Source of the DNA: Actinotignum timonense
Lineage (GTDB): Bacteria; Actinomycetota; Actinomycetes; Actinomycetales; Actinomycetaceae
Reading direction: 5' to 3'
Length of the DNA: 12,289 nt
Assembly (NCBI RefSeq): GCF_030216305.1
Contig: NZ_JASOKT010000023.1
Span: 1 to 12,289, forward strand
A program made the position numbers and the translations under genes. The notes below the pieces were generated by a model. That model searched no databases. It was not told the DNA's origin and was given only the letters and a program-made list of their open reading frames with translations. Numbering within the stretch: position 1 is the stretch's first letter; every line of letters begins with the position of its first letter. Positions 1-6,176 of this stretch are shown piece after piece.

Positions 1-1
1 G

Positions 2-457
2 CTCAAGGACAACGAGAAGATCACCCTCAAGGATCCCGAGCTCACTGGAGTTGTGGACCTGACCAACGTCACCGATCCGGAACGTGAGCAGGTCAAGGAC
101 AAGGTCAAGAAGGCCAACCCCGACCTGCCCGAAAACACCCAGGTCACCGTCGGCAAGGACGGGACCGTCACGGTTACCTTCCCGGATGGCTCTGAGACCC
201 AGATCCCGGCCGACAAGACCGTCCGCAAGCTCAAGGACAACGAGAAGATCACCCTCAAGGATCCCGAGCTCACTGGAGTTGTGGACCTGACCAACGTCAC
301 CGATCAGGAACGTGAACAGGTCAAGGACAAGGTCAAGAAGGCCAACCCGGATCTCCCGGAGAACACACAGATCACCGTCAGCAAGGATGGAACCGTCACG
401 GTAACGTTCCCGGATGGTTCCACGAGCCAAATCCCGGCCGACAAGACCGTAAAGCTG
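2..457 (+). repeat. Two tandem 228-bp coding repeats (76 aa each)
   Basis: The units are 2-229 and 230-457. Bases 2-76 and 230-304 are identical (75 nt). The rest differ at scattered positions, several of them synonymous. The same unit very likely continues upstream of the window, because the first copy is already mid-frame at base 2. Near-identity at DNA level points to recent duplication or gene conversion and would allow copy-number change. Confidence 0.85.
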
Positions 458-649
458 CTCACCCCGGCTGATAACGGCAATGCTGACAAGGGCAACAAGG
501 GTGACAAGCCAGACGCTTCCAAGCCCACCAAGGTCAAGAAGGTCAAGAAGCTGCAGCACACCGGTGCTGATGTGACGCTTGGGCTCTTGGCCGCGGCCGC
601 CGCGGTGGCTGCCGGTGGGGCCCTGACCGCTGGGCGTCGTCGCCGCTAA
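2..649 (+). CDS. Rib/alpha-like repeat cell-wall-anchored surface protein, C-terminal part (5' end outside window)
   Basis: The reading frame is open from base 2, so the window holds only the last 215 residues of a longer protein. Two 76-residue repeats come first. Each has a helical part (with EREQVKDKVKKANPDLPE) and a beta part (DGTVTVTFPDGS, then IPADKTV), the pattern seen in Rib/alpha-like adhesin repeats. A Lys/Asp/Gly-rich linker follows, then LQHTG at 551-565, an Ala/Gly-rich hydrophobic stretch and a GRRRR tail. This is the layout of a sortase substrate, with Gln in place of the Pro of LPXTG. Known family members are exposed on the wall and used in adhesion or immune interaction; that role here is inference. 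The internal ATG/GTG codons, including 53, are not the true start. A hairpin at 697-738 ends the unit. Confidence 0.85.
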   Translation, partial: LKDNEKITLKDPELTGVVDLTNVTDPEREQVKDKVKKANPDLPENTQVTVGKDGTVTVTFPDGSETQIPADKTVRKLKDNEKITLKDPELTGVVDLTNVTDQEREQVKDKVKKANPDLPENTQITVSKDGTVTVTFPDGSTSQIPADKTVKLLTPADNGNADKGNKGDKPDASKPTKVKKVKKLQHTGADVTLGLLAAAAAVAAGGALTAGRRRR

Positions 650-696
650 AAAGTTTCGGAACGTGATCGTACGATTACGCCGAGACAACAACTAAT

Positions 697-738
697 GCTC
701 CCCGGGATTGGACGAAATATCGACCGTTCCCGGGGAGC
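697..738 (+). terminator. Hairpin terminator after the repeat surface protein
   Basis: The 11-bp perfect inverted repeat GCTCCCCGGGA (697-707) / TCCCGGGGAGC (728-738) is separated by a 20-nt loop. The stem can be extended outward by a G-U pair and two A-T pairs. There is no clean T-run after it. It lies between the upstream stop at 649 and the next gene at 804, so termination is the simplest reading. It also argues against an upstream start for the next gene. Confidence 0.6.
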
Positions 739-803
739 GTTGCATTCACACCCGTCTCCGCACCCGCACCGCCAAAATATCTCAACGAGGAGGTTTCGCT
801 ACC

Positions 804-1196
804 ATGCATATCGTGGCTCGCTACGGATCGCTCACCAGTTCTTTCGTTTTACTCGCAATGTGCCTCGGCGCTCTGGCTCTCAACCTGACGGACACCTGGC
901 ACTTCACGCCCGGAACCGCCACGCCCGCGATTTTTGTGGCTGCCACGGTGGTGCTGGCCGCCGTCGGAACCGGCTGCACGTACCGGCTTGCCGGCTGGAC
1001 TCGGGCGAGCATCGCCTACGCATTATGCGCGGTGGCGGTCAGCGTAGGGGTCGTTTCGCTATGGAGGGCGAGCGGCCCCGAAACACTCAACCTCATCGGC
1101 GCCGCAGCGTGGATAGGCGGATCCCTGGGAATATGTGCCGCTGCACTCCGCGCCTGCCGCTCCACTCGGCCCGGGGCCACCACGCCGGACGCGTAA
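804..1196 (+). CDS. Small four-helix membrane protein, function unknown
   Basis: This 130-residue protein has four hydrophobic segments at about residues 8-28, 41-62, 67-87 and 95-117, and a short charged tail. I do not recognise a family. The ATG at 804 is chosen because GAGGAGG lies at 787-793, about 10 nt upstream. The frame is open further back to 708, but that extension would start inside the terminator hairpin and reads as Arg/His-rich non-membrane sequence. The gene sits alone between the hairpin at 697-738 and the separate promoter at 1203-1232, so it is probably a single-gene unit. No catalytic motif is visible, and a function cannot be assigned. Confidence 0.7.
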   Translation: MHIVARYGSLTSSFVLLAMCLGALALNLTDTWHFTPGTATPAIFVAATVVLAAVGTGCTYRLAGWTRASIAYALCAVAVSVGVVSLWRASGPETLNLIGAAAWIGGSLGICAAALRACRSTRPGATTPDA

Positions 1197-1202
1197 TGGC
1201 CC

Positions 1203-1238
1203 TTGCCTCACAGAAGTGCGTCAGCATATACTGACGGC
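1203..1238 (+). promoter_or_regulatory. Promoter with palindromic operator-like site over the -10 box
   Basis: A -35-like TTGCCT (1203-1208) is followed by an 18-bp spacer and the -10 box TATACT (1227-1232). The inverted repeat CGTCAG (1219-1224) / CTGACG (1231-1236), with 6 nt between arms, lies across the -10. The distance from the -10 to the GTG at 1239 is 6 nt, so transcription would begin at or next to the start codon (leaderless mRNA). An overlapping palindrome ahead of an HTH gene suggests self-repression; this is inference. Confidence 0.55.
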
Positions 1239-1472
1239 GTGATGACGAAGAAGCAGCAAGCGAGGCTAGATCCAGCGGTGATTGCGGAGAAGCTGCGCGC
1301 CGCCCACGCCATGCGCGTGGAGGCTGATCGCATCACGAAGTACTACGTCGAGGAAGCGGTGCGCGCGGGCATGTCCTGGAGCGATATTGGCCGTTGCCTG
1401 GAGGTAACCAAGCAATCAGCCCATCGCAAATACGCGGCGGGGCTGCCGCGCGACCTAAGGAACCCGTCATGA
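1239..1472 (+). CDS. Small helix-turn-helix DNA-binding protein
   Basis: The protein has about 77 residues (GTG at 1239, or ATG at 1242 giving 76). The first half is an amphipathic helical region. The second half holds a helix-turn-helix at about residues 44-64, with GMSWSDIGRCLEVTKQSAHRKY. That form (Gly-x-Ser-Trp-x-x-Ile-Gly, then V(T/S)KQSAH) matches the HTH commonly found with or fused to Clp-N domain proteins in Actinomycetota. No Shine-Dalgarno is visible, and the -10 box lies 6 nt before GTG, so a leaderless start is preferred over the possible ATG at 1203, which would place the promoter inside the gene. The stop overlaps the ATG of the next gene (ATGA, 1469-1472), so the two are translationally coupled. 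The likely role is regulator of its own operon. Confidence 0.75.
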   Translation: MMTKKQQARLDPAVIAEKLRAAHAMRVEADRITKYYVEEAVRAGMSWSDIGRCLEVTKQSAHRKYAAGLPRDLRNPS

Positions 1473-2344
1473 AAATGCCCGCCGCCGCTGCCCTGCAGCT
1501 CATCCAGAATTCTGCTTTCGAAGCGCGCCGCGCCTGGCGCGAAGAGATCAGCCTCGTCGATGTTTTCGTCGCCTTGCTCGCGTGTGGGGGCAGCGCCAGC
1601 CGCGTCTGCGCCCGCGCCGGCCTCACGCTGCGGGTTGCGCGTGAGCACGTTGACCAGCTCCACGCGGAACGCCTCGAAGAATTTGGGTTACCGCCCGTGC
1701 AGTTACGTGAACGCACCCGCGTTGAGATTTTCGACGACGCCGCCGAGCTCGCCCCACCTGCAGACCTGCAGAAATTCCTCAGCGGGAAATTCCCGGGCCG
1801 TGATTATCACTGCGGCGTAGCTATGCGTTTGCTCCACAACGAGGCCTCGTGCCGCGCGATTGTGGAGCGCGCAGGGATTGACCGCAAGCAGCTTATCGTT
1901 GCGCTTGCCGCCGCTGAACCCCTCACCCAGCCCCGCCGGATCAAGCGCACCGCGCGGCTGCGGATCTACCTGCCAACCAGCGCCAGCGCGGTACGCGAAT
2001 ACGCGGCGTCCCCGGAATTCGCCGCCGCCAACTTCGCCGATATTTCCGAGGGAGGCGCCGGCTGGGTGCTCCGCTACCCGGGCGCGGAAGGCCGCCCCAC
2101 AGTATGGGAATTCTCCGGCCAACACGATGCTGCCACACAGCAATCTCGCCGTTTCGCCCTGCTTGCAGAAGATGACCCTGAAGCCGTGTCGAGTGCTACC
2201 GGCGAAGGATGCTTTGTTACGCTCACGGAGAGTTTCGGTGAACTTAGCGTGTTTTCCCGAATCCTTTTCCGGCTCTACCTCGGCACAATGTTTCTCACGA
2301 ACCAGGCCAATTACCTCGCTGATTGGGTAGCTCAGTCCGAGTAA
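1469..2344 (+). CDS. Clp N-domain-like protein with possible SRPBCC-like C-terminus, no ATPase
   Basis: This protein has 291 residues. Residues about 7-66 and 98-150 look like the two repeated halves of a Clp N-terminal domain: helical, with a (S/A)LVDVFVALLACGG-type core in the first and a degenerate equivalent (GVAMRLLHNEASCRAIVERAGI) in the second. In Clp chaperones this domain docks substrates or adaptors. No Walker A or B motif follows. Residues about 160-291 are mixed beta/alpha (RLRIYLPTSASAVREYAASPEF, ending in a long helix NYLADWVAQ) and resemble an SRPBCC/Bet v1-like fold; this is a weaker call. The start at 1469 is supported by TAAGGA 9 nt upstream and the 4-nt overlap with the HTH gene. 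It probably works with that partner; the substrate or ligand is unknown. It converges with the next gene (stop at 2367). Confidence 0.65.
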   Translation: MKMPAAAALQLIQNSAFEARRAWREEISLVDVFVALLACGGSASRVCARAGLTLRVAREHVDQLHAERLEEFGLPPVQLRERTRVEIFDDAAELAPPADLQKFLSGKFPGRDYHCGVAMRLLHNEASCRAIVERAGIDRKQLIVALAAAEPLTQPRRIKRTARLRIYLPTSASAVREYAASPEFAAANFADISEGGAGWVLRYPGAEGRPTVWEFSGQHDAATQQSRRFALLAEDDPEAVSSATGEGCFVTLTESFGELSVFSRILFRLYLGTMFLTNQANYLADWVAQSE

Positions 2345-2366
2345 CGCACCAATGAGAATGATTACG

Positions 2367-3827
2367 TTAGTGCCAGGCCCCTACCCGGATGGGCAGCGTA
2401 ATATCGCCGTCGAACCACGTCTCCTCGCCTTTCCGCGCGGGTACGGGGATCACTTCACCACCGGGACTCAGTTGGAGCCCTAATTGCTGCTGCTCGCCAG
2501 CATCCCCGGAGTTACTTACCCGCCACTCAATCTCCATCGTGGCACTGTCCCCCGGAGGAAGCTCAACTCCACGTTCATAGGCGCTGGAGTCCGCGCCGGT
2601 GATTTCCGTGGTTCTGAGCTCGGTGGTCGCGAGCTCGGTGCCGGGAAAGCTATCGCTCTGGCCTCCCGCATCGGAGAGCCACACCCCGGTCATGCCCCGC
2701 ACCGAGCACGCGGTCGCGCTGCGATTGGTGAGTGTGATTCGCACCTGCCGCGCACCAAGAGCACCATCCACCGAGCTCCGGCTCATATCCACCTGCTCGG
2801 ACGTACACGGCGCCGAAATTGCGCCCGGGCGCGGATCTCGTGTAGACCTGGACGGCCCTCCAGAAATAGGCGAAGGTTCCGGCACGGGCGAAACCTCCCC
2901 CGTAGGCGTAGTTTGCGGTACGGACGCCCCCGAAGAATCCCGGGAATCTTCCACTTCTCGCGGGAACGTTACCGACTCGCCCTTCATAAAGCTGCGATCC
3001 GCCGGCGAAGGAAGCAGCCACCAACCTAAGGCGGAAAGCACCACAGCCGCGGCGGTAACGCCCAGGCTAAGTTTCAGGAGAAAACCCGGTGATCCGCCAG
3101 CATCTCCGGCCGCATTTTCGGCTGCCTTACCGACTTCTGTCCGGCAGTTTTCACGCGCAAAAACAAGACCACCCAGCATCACCCCACAAGAAACGATAAC
3201 CACAATGATCAAGCCCAGTGGCCCCGCGGTGACCAGGCTAGGAGCCATCAACACGCCCGCGCCAGCCCCGGCCACAGCCACCGCTCCGCCGTTCATCCAC
3301 GCCGCGCGGCAGGCACCTGTTCCCACCGCGAGGGTAAGGGAAAAGAGCATTCCCGTTCCGAACCCGAGCAGACCCACCCCGGCCACGGCTCCCTCAGGCA
3401 CACCACCGAAGAGCGCGGCCAGGCTTCCGAGTATTGCCACCGCCACGACCGCGAGCGTGCCCAGCACTTCCACCGCTATCGCCAGGTAACGTACCTGCTT
3501 GCGCGGGCCGCGGGCACCGCCAAACTTACTCGAAGCTCGCGGCAGTGAACGCCCCAGAGCAATCCAAGCACCTATCCCCACCGCGATCCCGGCCAGCATA
3601 ATAAGCAAATAGTCCCAAGGAAAAGGAGTCACCCGGCACTGCCGTGTCGCATTCCAGCTACACCACGCGCCATCTGCGTACGAGTTCAGCACCAGGGACT
3701 GACGCACAGTCCACACAACAGCCACCCAGGAAAGCACCAGAACGGCAGCCGCGCCGAGCCCGCGAGCTCGCCATAGTGGCCGCTCAGGCATGGGGAGCTG
3801 CGCGGGTGCAGACGCGTCGTTAGTCAT
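2367..3827 (-). CDS. Multi-pass membrane protein with extracytoplasmic DUF4232-like domain
   Basis: This protein has 486 residues. About seven hydrophobic segments (roughly 22-42, 72-92, 114-140, 146-170, 180-200, 203-224 and 249-272) are followed by a Pro/Ser/Thr-rich spacer (~290-335). The C-terminal domain (~339-480) has the DUF4232 look: an early Cys (341), ITLTNRSATACSVRGMTGVWLSD with Cys374, and later PPGDSATMEIEWR. Domains of this type are common on secreted or membrane proteins of Actinomycetota and have no settled function. A loop after the first helix holds Cys56 and Cys64, which could pair outside the cell. The ATG at 3827 has no clear ribosome site; TAGAAT lies 6 nt before it, so the transcript may be leaderless. 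It follows the trpG hairpin and is probably its own unit. Confidence 0.75.
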   Translation of the reverse strand: MTNDASAPAQLPMPERPLWRARGLGAAAVLVLSWVAVVWTVRQSLVLNSYADGAWCSWNATRQCRVTPFPWDYLLIMLAGIAVGIGAWIALGRSLPRASSKFGGARGPRKQVRYLAIAVEVLGTLAVVAVAILGSLAALFGGVPEGAVAGVGLLGFGTGMLFSLTLAVGTGACRAAWMNGGAVAVAGAGAGVLMAPSLVTAGPLGLIIVVIVSCGVMLGGLVFARENCRTEVGKAAENAAGDAGGSPGFLLKLSLGVTAAAVVLSALGWWLLPSPADRSFMKGESVTFPREVEDSRDSSGASVPQTTPTGEVSPVPEPSPISGGPSRSTRDPRPGAISAPCTSEQVDMSRSSVDGALGARQVRITLTNRSATACSVRGMTGVWLSDAGGQSDSFPGTELATTELRTTEITGADSSAYERGVELPPGDSATMEIEWRVSNSGDAGEQQQLGLQLSPGGEVIPVPARKGEETWFDGDITLPIRVGAWH

Positions 3828-3833
3828 GCCGCG

Positions 3834-3839
3834 ATTCTA
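3834..3839 (-). promoter_or_regulatory. -10 box for the DUF4232-like membrane protein (leaderless type)
   Basis: On the minus strand TAGAAT is followed by 6 nt and the ATG at 3827. No Shine-Dalgarno is visible in those bases. A -35 box would fall inside the hairpin at 3844-3877, and no good match is seen there. The call rests on the -10 match and its spacing alone. Confidence 0.4.
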
Positions 3840-3843
3840 GTGC

Positions 3844-3877
3844 GCGTCGTCGTACCACGATAAGGGTACGACGACGC
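3844..3877 (-). terminator. Hairpin terminator after trpG
   Basis: A 13-bp perfect inverted repeat (3844-3856 / 3865-3877; arms GCGTCGTCGTACC and GGTACGACGACGC) has an 8-nt loop. It begins 2 nt past the trpG stop. There is no T-run after it. Because the next gene has its own -10 signal, this probably closes the trpEG transcript. Confidence 0.65.
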
Positions 3878-3879
3878 AG

Positions 3880-4455
3880 CTACCGGCAGCGCGCGAGGAA
3901 ATTCTTCATGATCGTGCGCCCGCAGGGGGTGAGGATCGATTCGGGATGGAATTGCACCCCGAAGACGGGGAAGCGGCGATGCTCCACCGCCATGACCTCC
4001 CCATCCCCCACGCAGCGCGAAGTCACCACCAGATCATTGCCTAGGGTATCGTTGCGCACCGCGAGGGAATGGTAGCGGGCCACCATTTCTTCATCCGCGC
4101 ATCCCGCGAAGAGGGTGCTGGAGGTATCCATGCGGGCCGGGCGGGCGATGCCGTGCACCACCTCCGCCGCATAGGTCACAGTAGCGCCGAAGGCCTCGCA
4201 GATCGCCTGGTGGCCCAGGCATACCCCGAGGATGGGGTATTTTCCGGCCAGTTGCTCCACCAGCGGCATGGACACACCGGCGTCGCGGGGGAAGCCCGGG
4301 CCGGGGGAAATAATAATGCCATCCGGGGCCAGCGCATCAATCTCCGCCACGCTCAGGGCATCATTACGAACCACCTTGACATCCGGGCGGAAAGTTCCGA
4401 CCAGCTGCACCAGGTTGTAGGTGAAAGAATCGTAGTTATCAATGATGAGGATCAT
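3880..4455 (-). CDS. trpG: Anthranilate synthase component II (glutamine amidotransferase)
   Basis: This 191-residue class I glutamine amidotransferase takes ammonia from glutamine and passes it to TrpE, which makes anthranilate from chorismate, the first step to tryptophan. Visible motifs are IDNYDSFTYNLVQ at the N-terminus, the oxyanion-strand segment SPGPGFPRDAG (~50-60), the nucleophile elbow GVCLGHQ with Cys79, and FHPES with His170 and Glu172 completing the triad. Length and motifs are complete. The ATG at 4455 is chosen over 4461: GGAGG in the trpE end lies 7 nt before 4455 but too close to 4461. The ATGA overlap with the trpE stop (4452-4455) couples the pair. TrpG-type subunits sometimes also serve PabB for folate synthesis; the trpE partner makes tryptophan the main role. 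Confidence 0.93.
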   Translation of the reverse strand: MILIIDNYDSFTYNLVQLVGTFRPDVKVVRNDALSVAEIDALAPDGIIISPGPGFPRDAGVSMPLVEQLAGKYPILGVCLGHQAICEAFGATVTYAAEVVHGIARPARMDTSSTLFAGCADEEMVARYHSLAVRNDTLGNDLVVTSRCVGDGEVMAVEHRRFPVFGVQFHPESILTPCGRTIMKNFLARCR

Positions 4456-6008
4456 GAGCATTCCTCCAGCTGGGCGGCGTCGTGCAAAGCTTCCAGGACG
4501 GCCGCGGCCTTATTTAGGGTTTCTTGGTATTCGGTGGCGGCAACGGAATCTTGAACGATACCCGCGCCGCTGCGCGCGTAGACCGTGTTCCCGATCTTGT
4601 AGGCGATGCGGATACCGATGCAGGTATCGAGGTTCCCGGAAAAATCGAGGTAGCCGATCGCCCCGCCATAAATACCACGTTTATTTCCTTCGAGATCATT
4701 AATGAGCTGGCAGGCGCGAATCTTCGGCGCCCCGCTCAAGGTACCCGCGGGCAGAATCGAAGCAACGGCATCCAGGGCATCGCACTCGGGGCGAATTTTC
4801 CCACTCACCGTGGAACCAATATGCATGACGTGGGAGAAACGCACCACGTCATGGAAGCGATCCACGTTCACGGTGCCGAATTGCGCCAGGCGGCCAATAT
4901 CATTACGCCCCAAATCCACGAGCATATTATGTTCGGCCAGCTCCTTCGGGTCGGCCAGCAGCTCTTCTTCCAGGCGAGCGTCCTCCGCGGGAGTGGCCCC
5001 GCGCGGCCGCGTGCCGGCCAGCGGGAAGGTGAAGAGGGTGCCATCCTCCAATTTCACCAGGGTTTCCGGGGAGGCCCCCGCCACCTCAATATTATGCCCG
5101 CTGAAATAGAACATATACGGGGAAGGATTAATAGTACGTAACACCCGATAAGTATCAATAAGAGACCCGGTGAATTCTGCTCGCAAGCAATTAGAGAGCA
5201 CGATCTGGAAAATATCACCCTCGTGAATATAGTGCTTGGCGCGCTCCACCATCGCCACGAATTCCGCCTCGTTGAGGACCGGGGTAATTGGGCCGGTCAA
5301 GCGCCCGGTAGTATCCGCCACCGGCTCCCCGTGGAGCAGCAACTGGGCCAGTTCGCGTAATTCTTCCGTAGCCCGCGGGTATTCTTCCTCCAGGTTATCG
5401 AGGCCCACCACCTTGATTAATATGATTTTTTGGCGGAAGTTATCGAAGGCAATAACGGTGTCAAAAAGCATAAGATCGACATCATTAAATCCCTCCTCGT
5501 TCGGGGCATCGAGGCGCAGGGTGGGTTCGGCATATTTCACGTAGTCATAGGAAAAATATCCCACCAGCCCACCGGCGAAAGGCGGCATCCCCGGGATTTT
5601 CGGGCTGCGGTAACGGGCGAGCACCTCACGGATCGCATCCGAAGGGGAATCATAGGCGGCCGGCTGATCATTAATCCGCACCTGCCCGTCCACGGCGGTA
5701 ATTTCAAGTTTCGGATCGTAACCGAGGAAAGTATATCGCCCCCAGGTCTGATCCTGGCCGGCCGATTCGAGCATATAGACATGATCGGAAACGTTTTTGA
5801 GGATTTTCAGGGCGGTGACGGGCGTGAGGGAATCGGAAAGAATTTCGGTGGCGACGGGCGCGGCACGGTACTCAGGCACGGCACGGAACTCAGGAGCGGA
5901 GTGATGCTCGGATGCAGAGTGATGCTCGGATGCAGAGTGATGCTCGGGCGCAACGCAGTGCTCGGTTCTGAAGGCGCTCAGCTCAGCGAGGGCAGGGTAA
6001 AACTGCAT
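4452..6008 (-). CDS. trpE: Anthranilate synthase component I
   Basis: This 518-residue chorismate-using enzyme forms anthranilate together with TrpG. The N-terminal half holds MLESA (79-83), equivalent to the LLES segment that binds feedback tryptophan. The C-terminal chorismate-binding part shows GDIFQIVLS (264-272), PSPYMFY (295-301), AGTRPRG (331-337), DLGRNDIGR (365-373) and LPAGTLSGAPK (419-429), all typical of TrpE and complete. The ATG at 6008 has AAAGGA 6 nt upstream; the frame stays open to 6158, but that part is the leader region. Oddly, residues ~20-48 are a six-residue repeat series (AS/AP-EHHS) inserted where homologues pass directly from the first helix into the PVATEIL strand. 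It is not followed by trpD, trpC, trpB or trpA here. PabB is the alternative, made less likely by MLES and by the Trp-rich leader. Confidence 0.93.
   Translation of the reverse strand: MQFYPALAELSAFRTEHCVAPEHHSASEHHSASEHHSAPEFRAVPEYRAAPVATEILSDSLTPVTALKILKNVSDHVYMLESAGQDQTWGRYTFLGYDPKLEITAVDGQVRINDQPAAYDSPSDAIREVLARYRSPKIPGMPPFAGGLVGYFSYDYVKYAEPTLRLDAPNEEGFNDVDLMLFDTVIAFDNFRQKIILIKVVGLDNLEEEYPRATEELRELAQLLLHGEPVADTTGRLTGPITPVLNEAEFVAMVERAKHYIHEGDIFQIVLSNCLRAEFTGSLIDTYRVLRTINPSPYMFYFSGHNIEVAGASPETLVKLEDGTLFTFPLAGTRPRGATPAEDARLEEELLADPKELAEHNMLVDLGRNDIGRLAQFGTVNVDRFHDVVRFSHVMHIGSTVSGKIRPECDALDAVASILPAGTLSGAPKIRACQLINDLEGNKRGIYGGAIGYLDFSGNLDTCIGIRIAYKIGNTVYARSGAGIVQDSVAATEYQETLNKAAAVLEALHDAAQLEECS
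5865..5954 (-). repeat. 18-bp tandem repeats inside trpE
   Basis: Three near-perfect 18-bp units (5901-5918, 5919-5936, 5937-5954; core gtgatgctcgg on the plus strand) are followed by two degenerate ones with gcacggtactcag / gcacggaactcag at the same period. They encode EHHSAS/EHHSAP and then EFRAVP/EYRAAP. The period is a multiple of three, so slippage would change length without breaking the frame. Confidence 0.85.
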
Positions 6009-6108
6009 AATTATCCTTTGTGATAACAGTGCGGGGGTCTTGATTATGGGGTGACGTTGATCCCTGAGGGCACGTACGCGCGAAGCACGCGCGTGCGGGG
6101 AAGAAAAA

Positions 6109-6171
6109 TTAGGCGCGCCATCGACGCCAGCCGGCGCCCAGCGCCGCAAGCTTTGCACAACCCGTATCCAT
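6109..6171 (-). CDS. trpL: Probable trp operon leader peptide
   Basis: The 20-codon reading frame MDTGCAKLAALGAGWRRWRA ends with TAA at 6109, between ecfA and trpE and 100 nt before the trpE start. Two Trp codons lie at residues 15 and 18, just before the stop, as expected for a peptide that senses charged tRNA-Trp by ribosome stalling. No good ribosome site is seen. The -10-like TAAAGT (6179-6184), preceded by TGC, lies 7 nt before the ATG, so the leader may begin at the transcript's first base. The RNA around and after it can pair in several exclusive ways: GGCGC/GCGCC within the gene, and GCACGCGCG with CGCGCG(TA)CGTGC after it. A T5 run follows the stop, but a textbook terminator position is not clear. 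Attenuation is the inference; its mechanism is open. Confidence 0.55.
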   Translation of the reverse strand: MDTGCAKLAALGAGWRRWRA

Positions 6172-6176
6172 ACCCG

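Noticed and set aside
708..803. An upstream start for the four-helix membrane protein
   Set aside because: It begins inside the terminator hairpin and would add a basic stretch before the first helix. GAGGAGG before 804 decides the start.
2342..2368. TAACG ... CGTTA inverted repeat between the convergent stops as a shared terminator
   Set aside because: The stem is only 5 bp with a 17-nt loop, one of its arms includes a stop codon, and there is no T-run.
2599..3489. A 296-codon open frame on the plus strand
   Set aside because: It is antisense to the membrane/DUF4232-like gene, rich in Pro, Ala, Thr and Arg with no recognisable domain, and has no ribosome site.
6009..6158. A 50-residue N-terminal extension of TrpE from a GTG
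   Set aside because: The ATG at 6008 has a good ribosome site and gives the family's usual N-terminus. The extension is Arg/Pro-rich and overlaps the trp leader in another frame.
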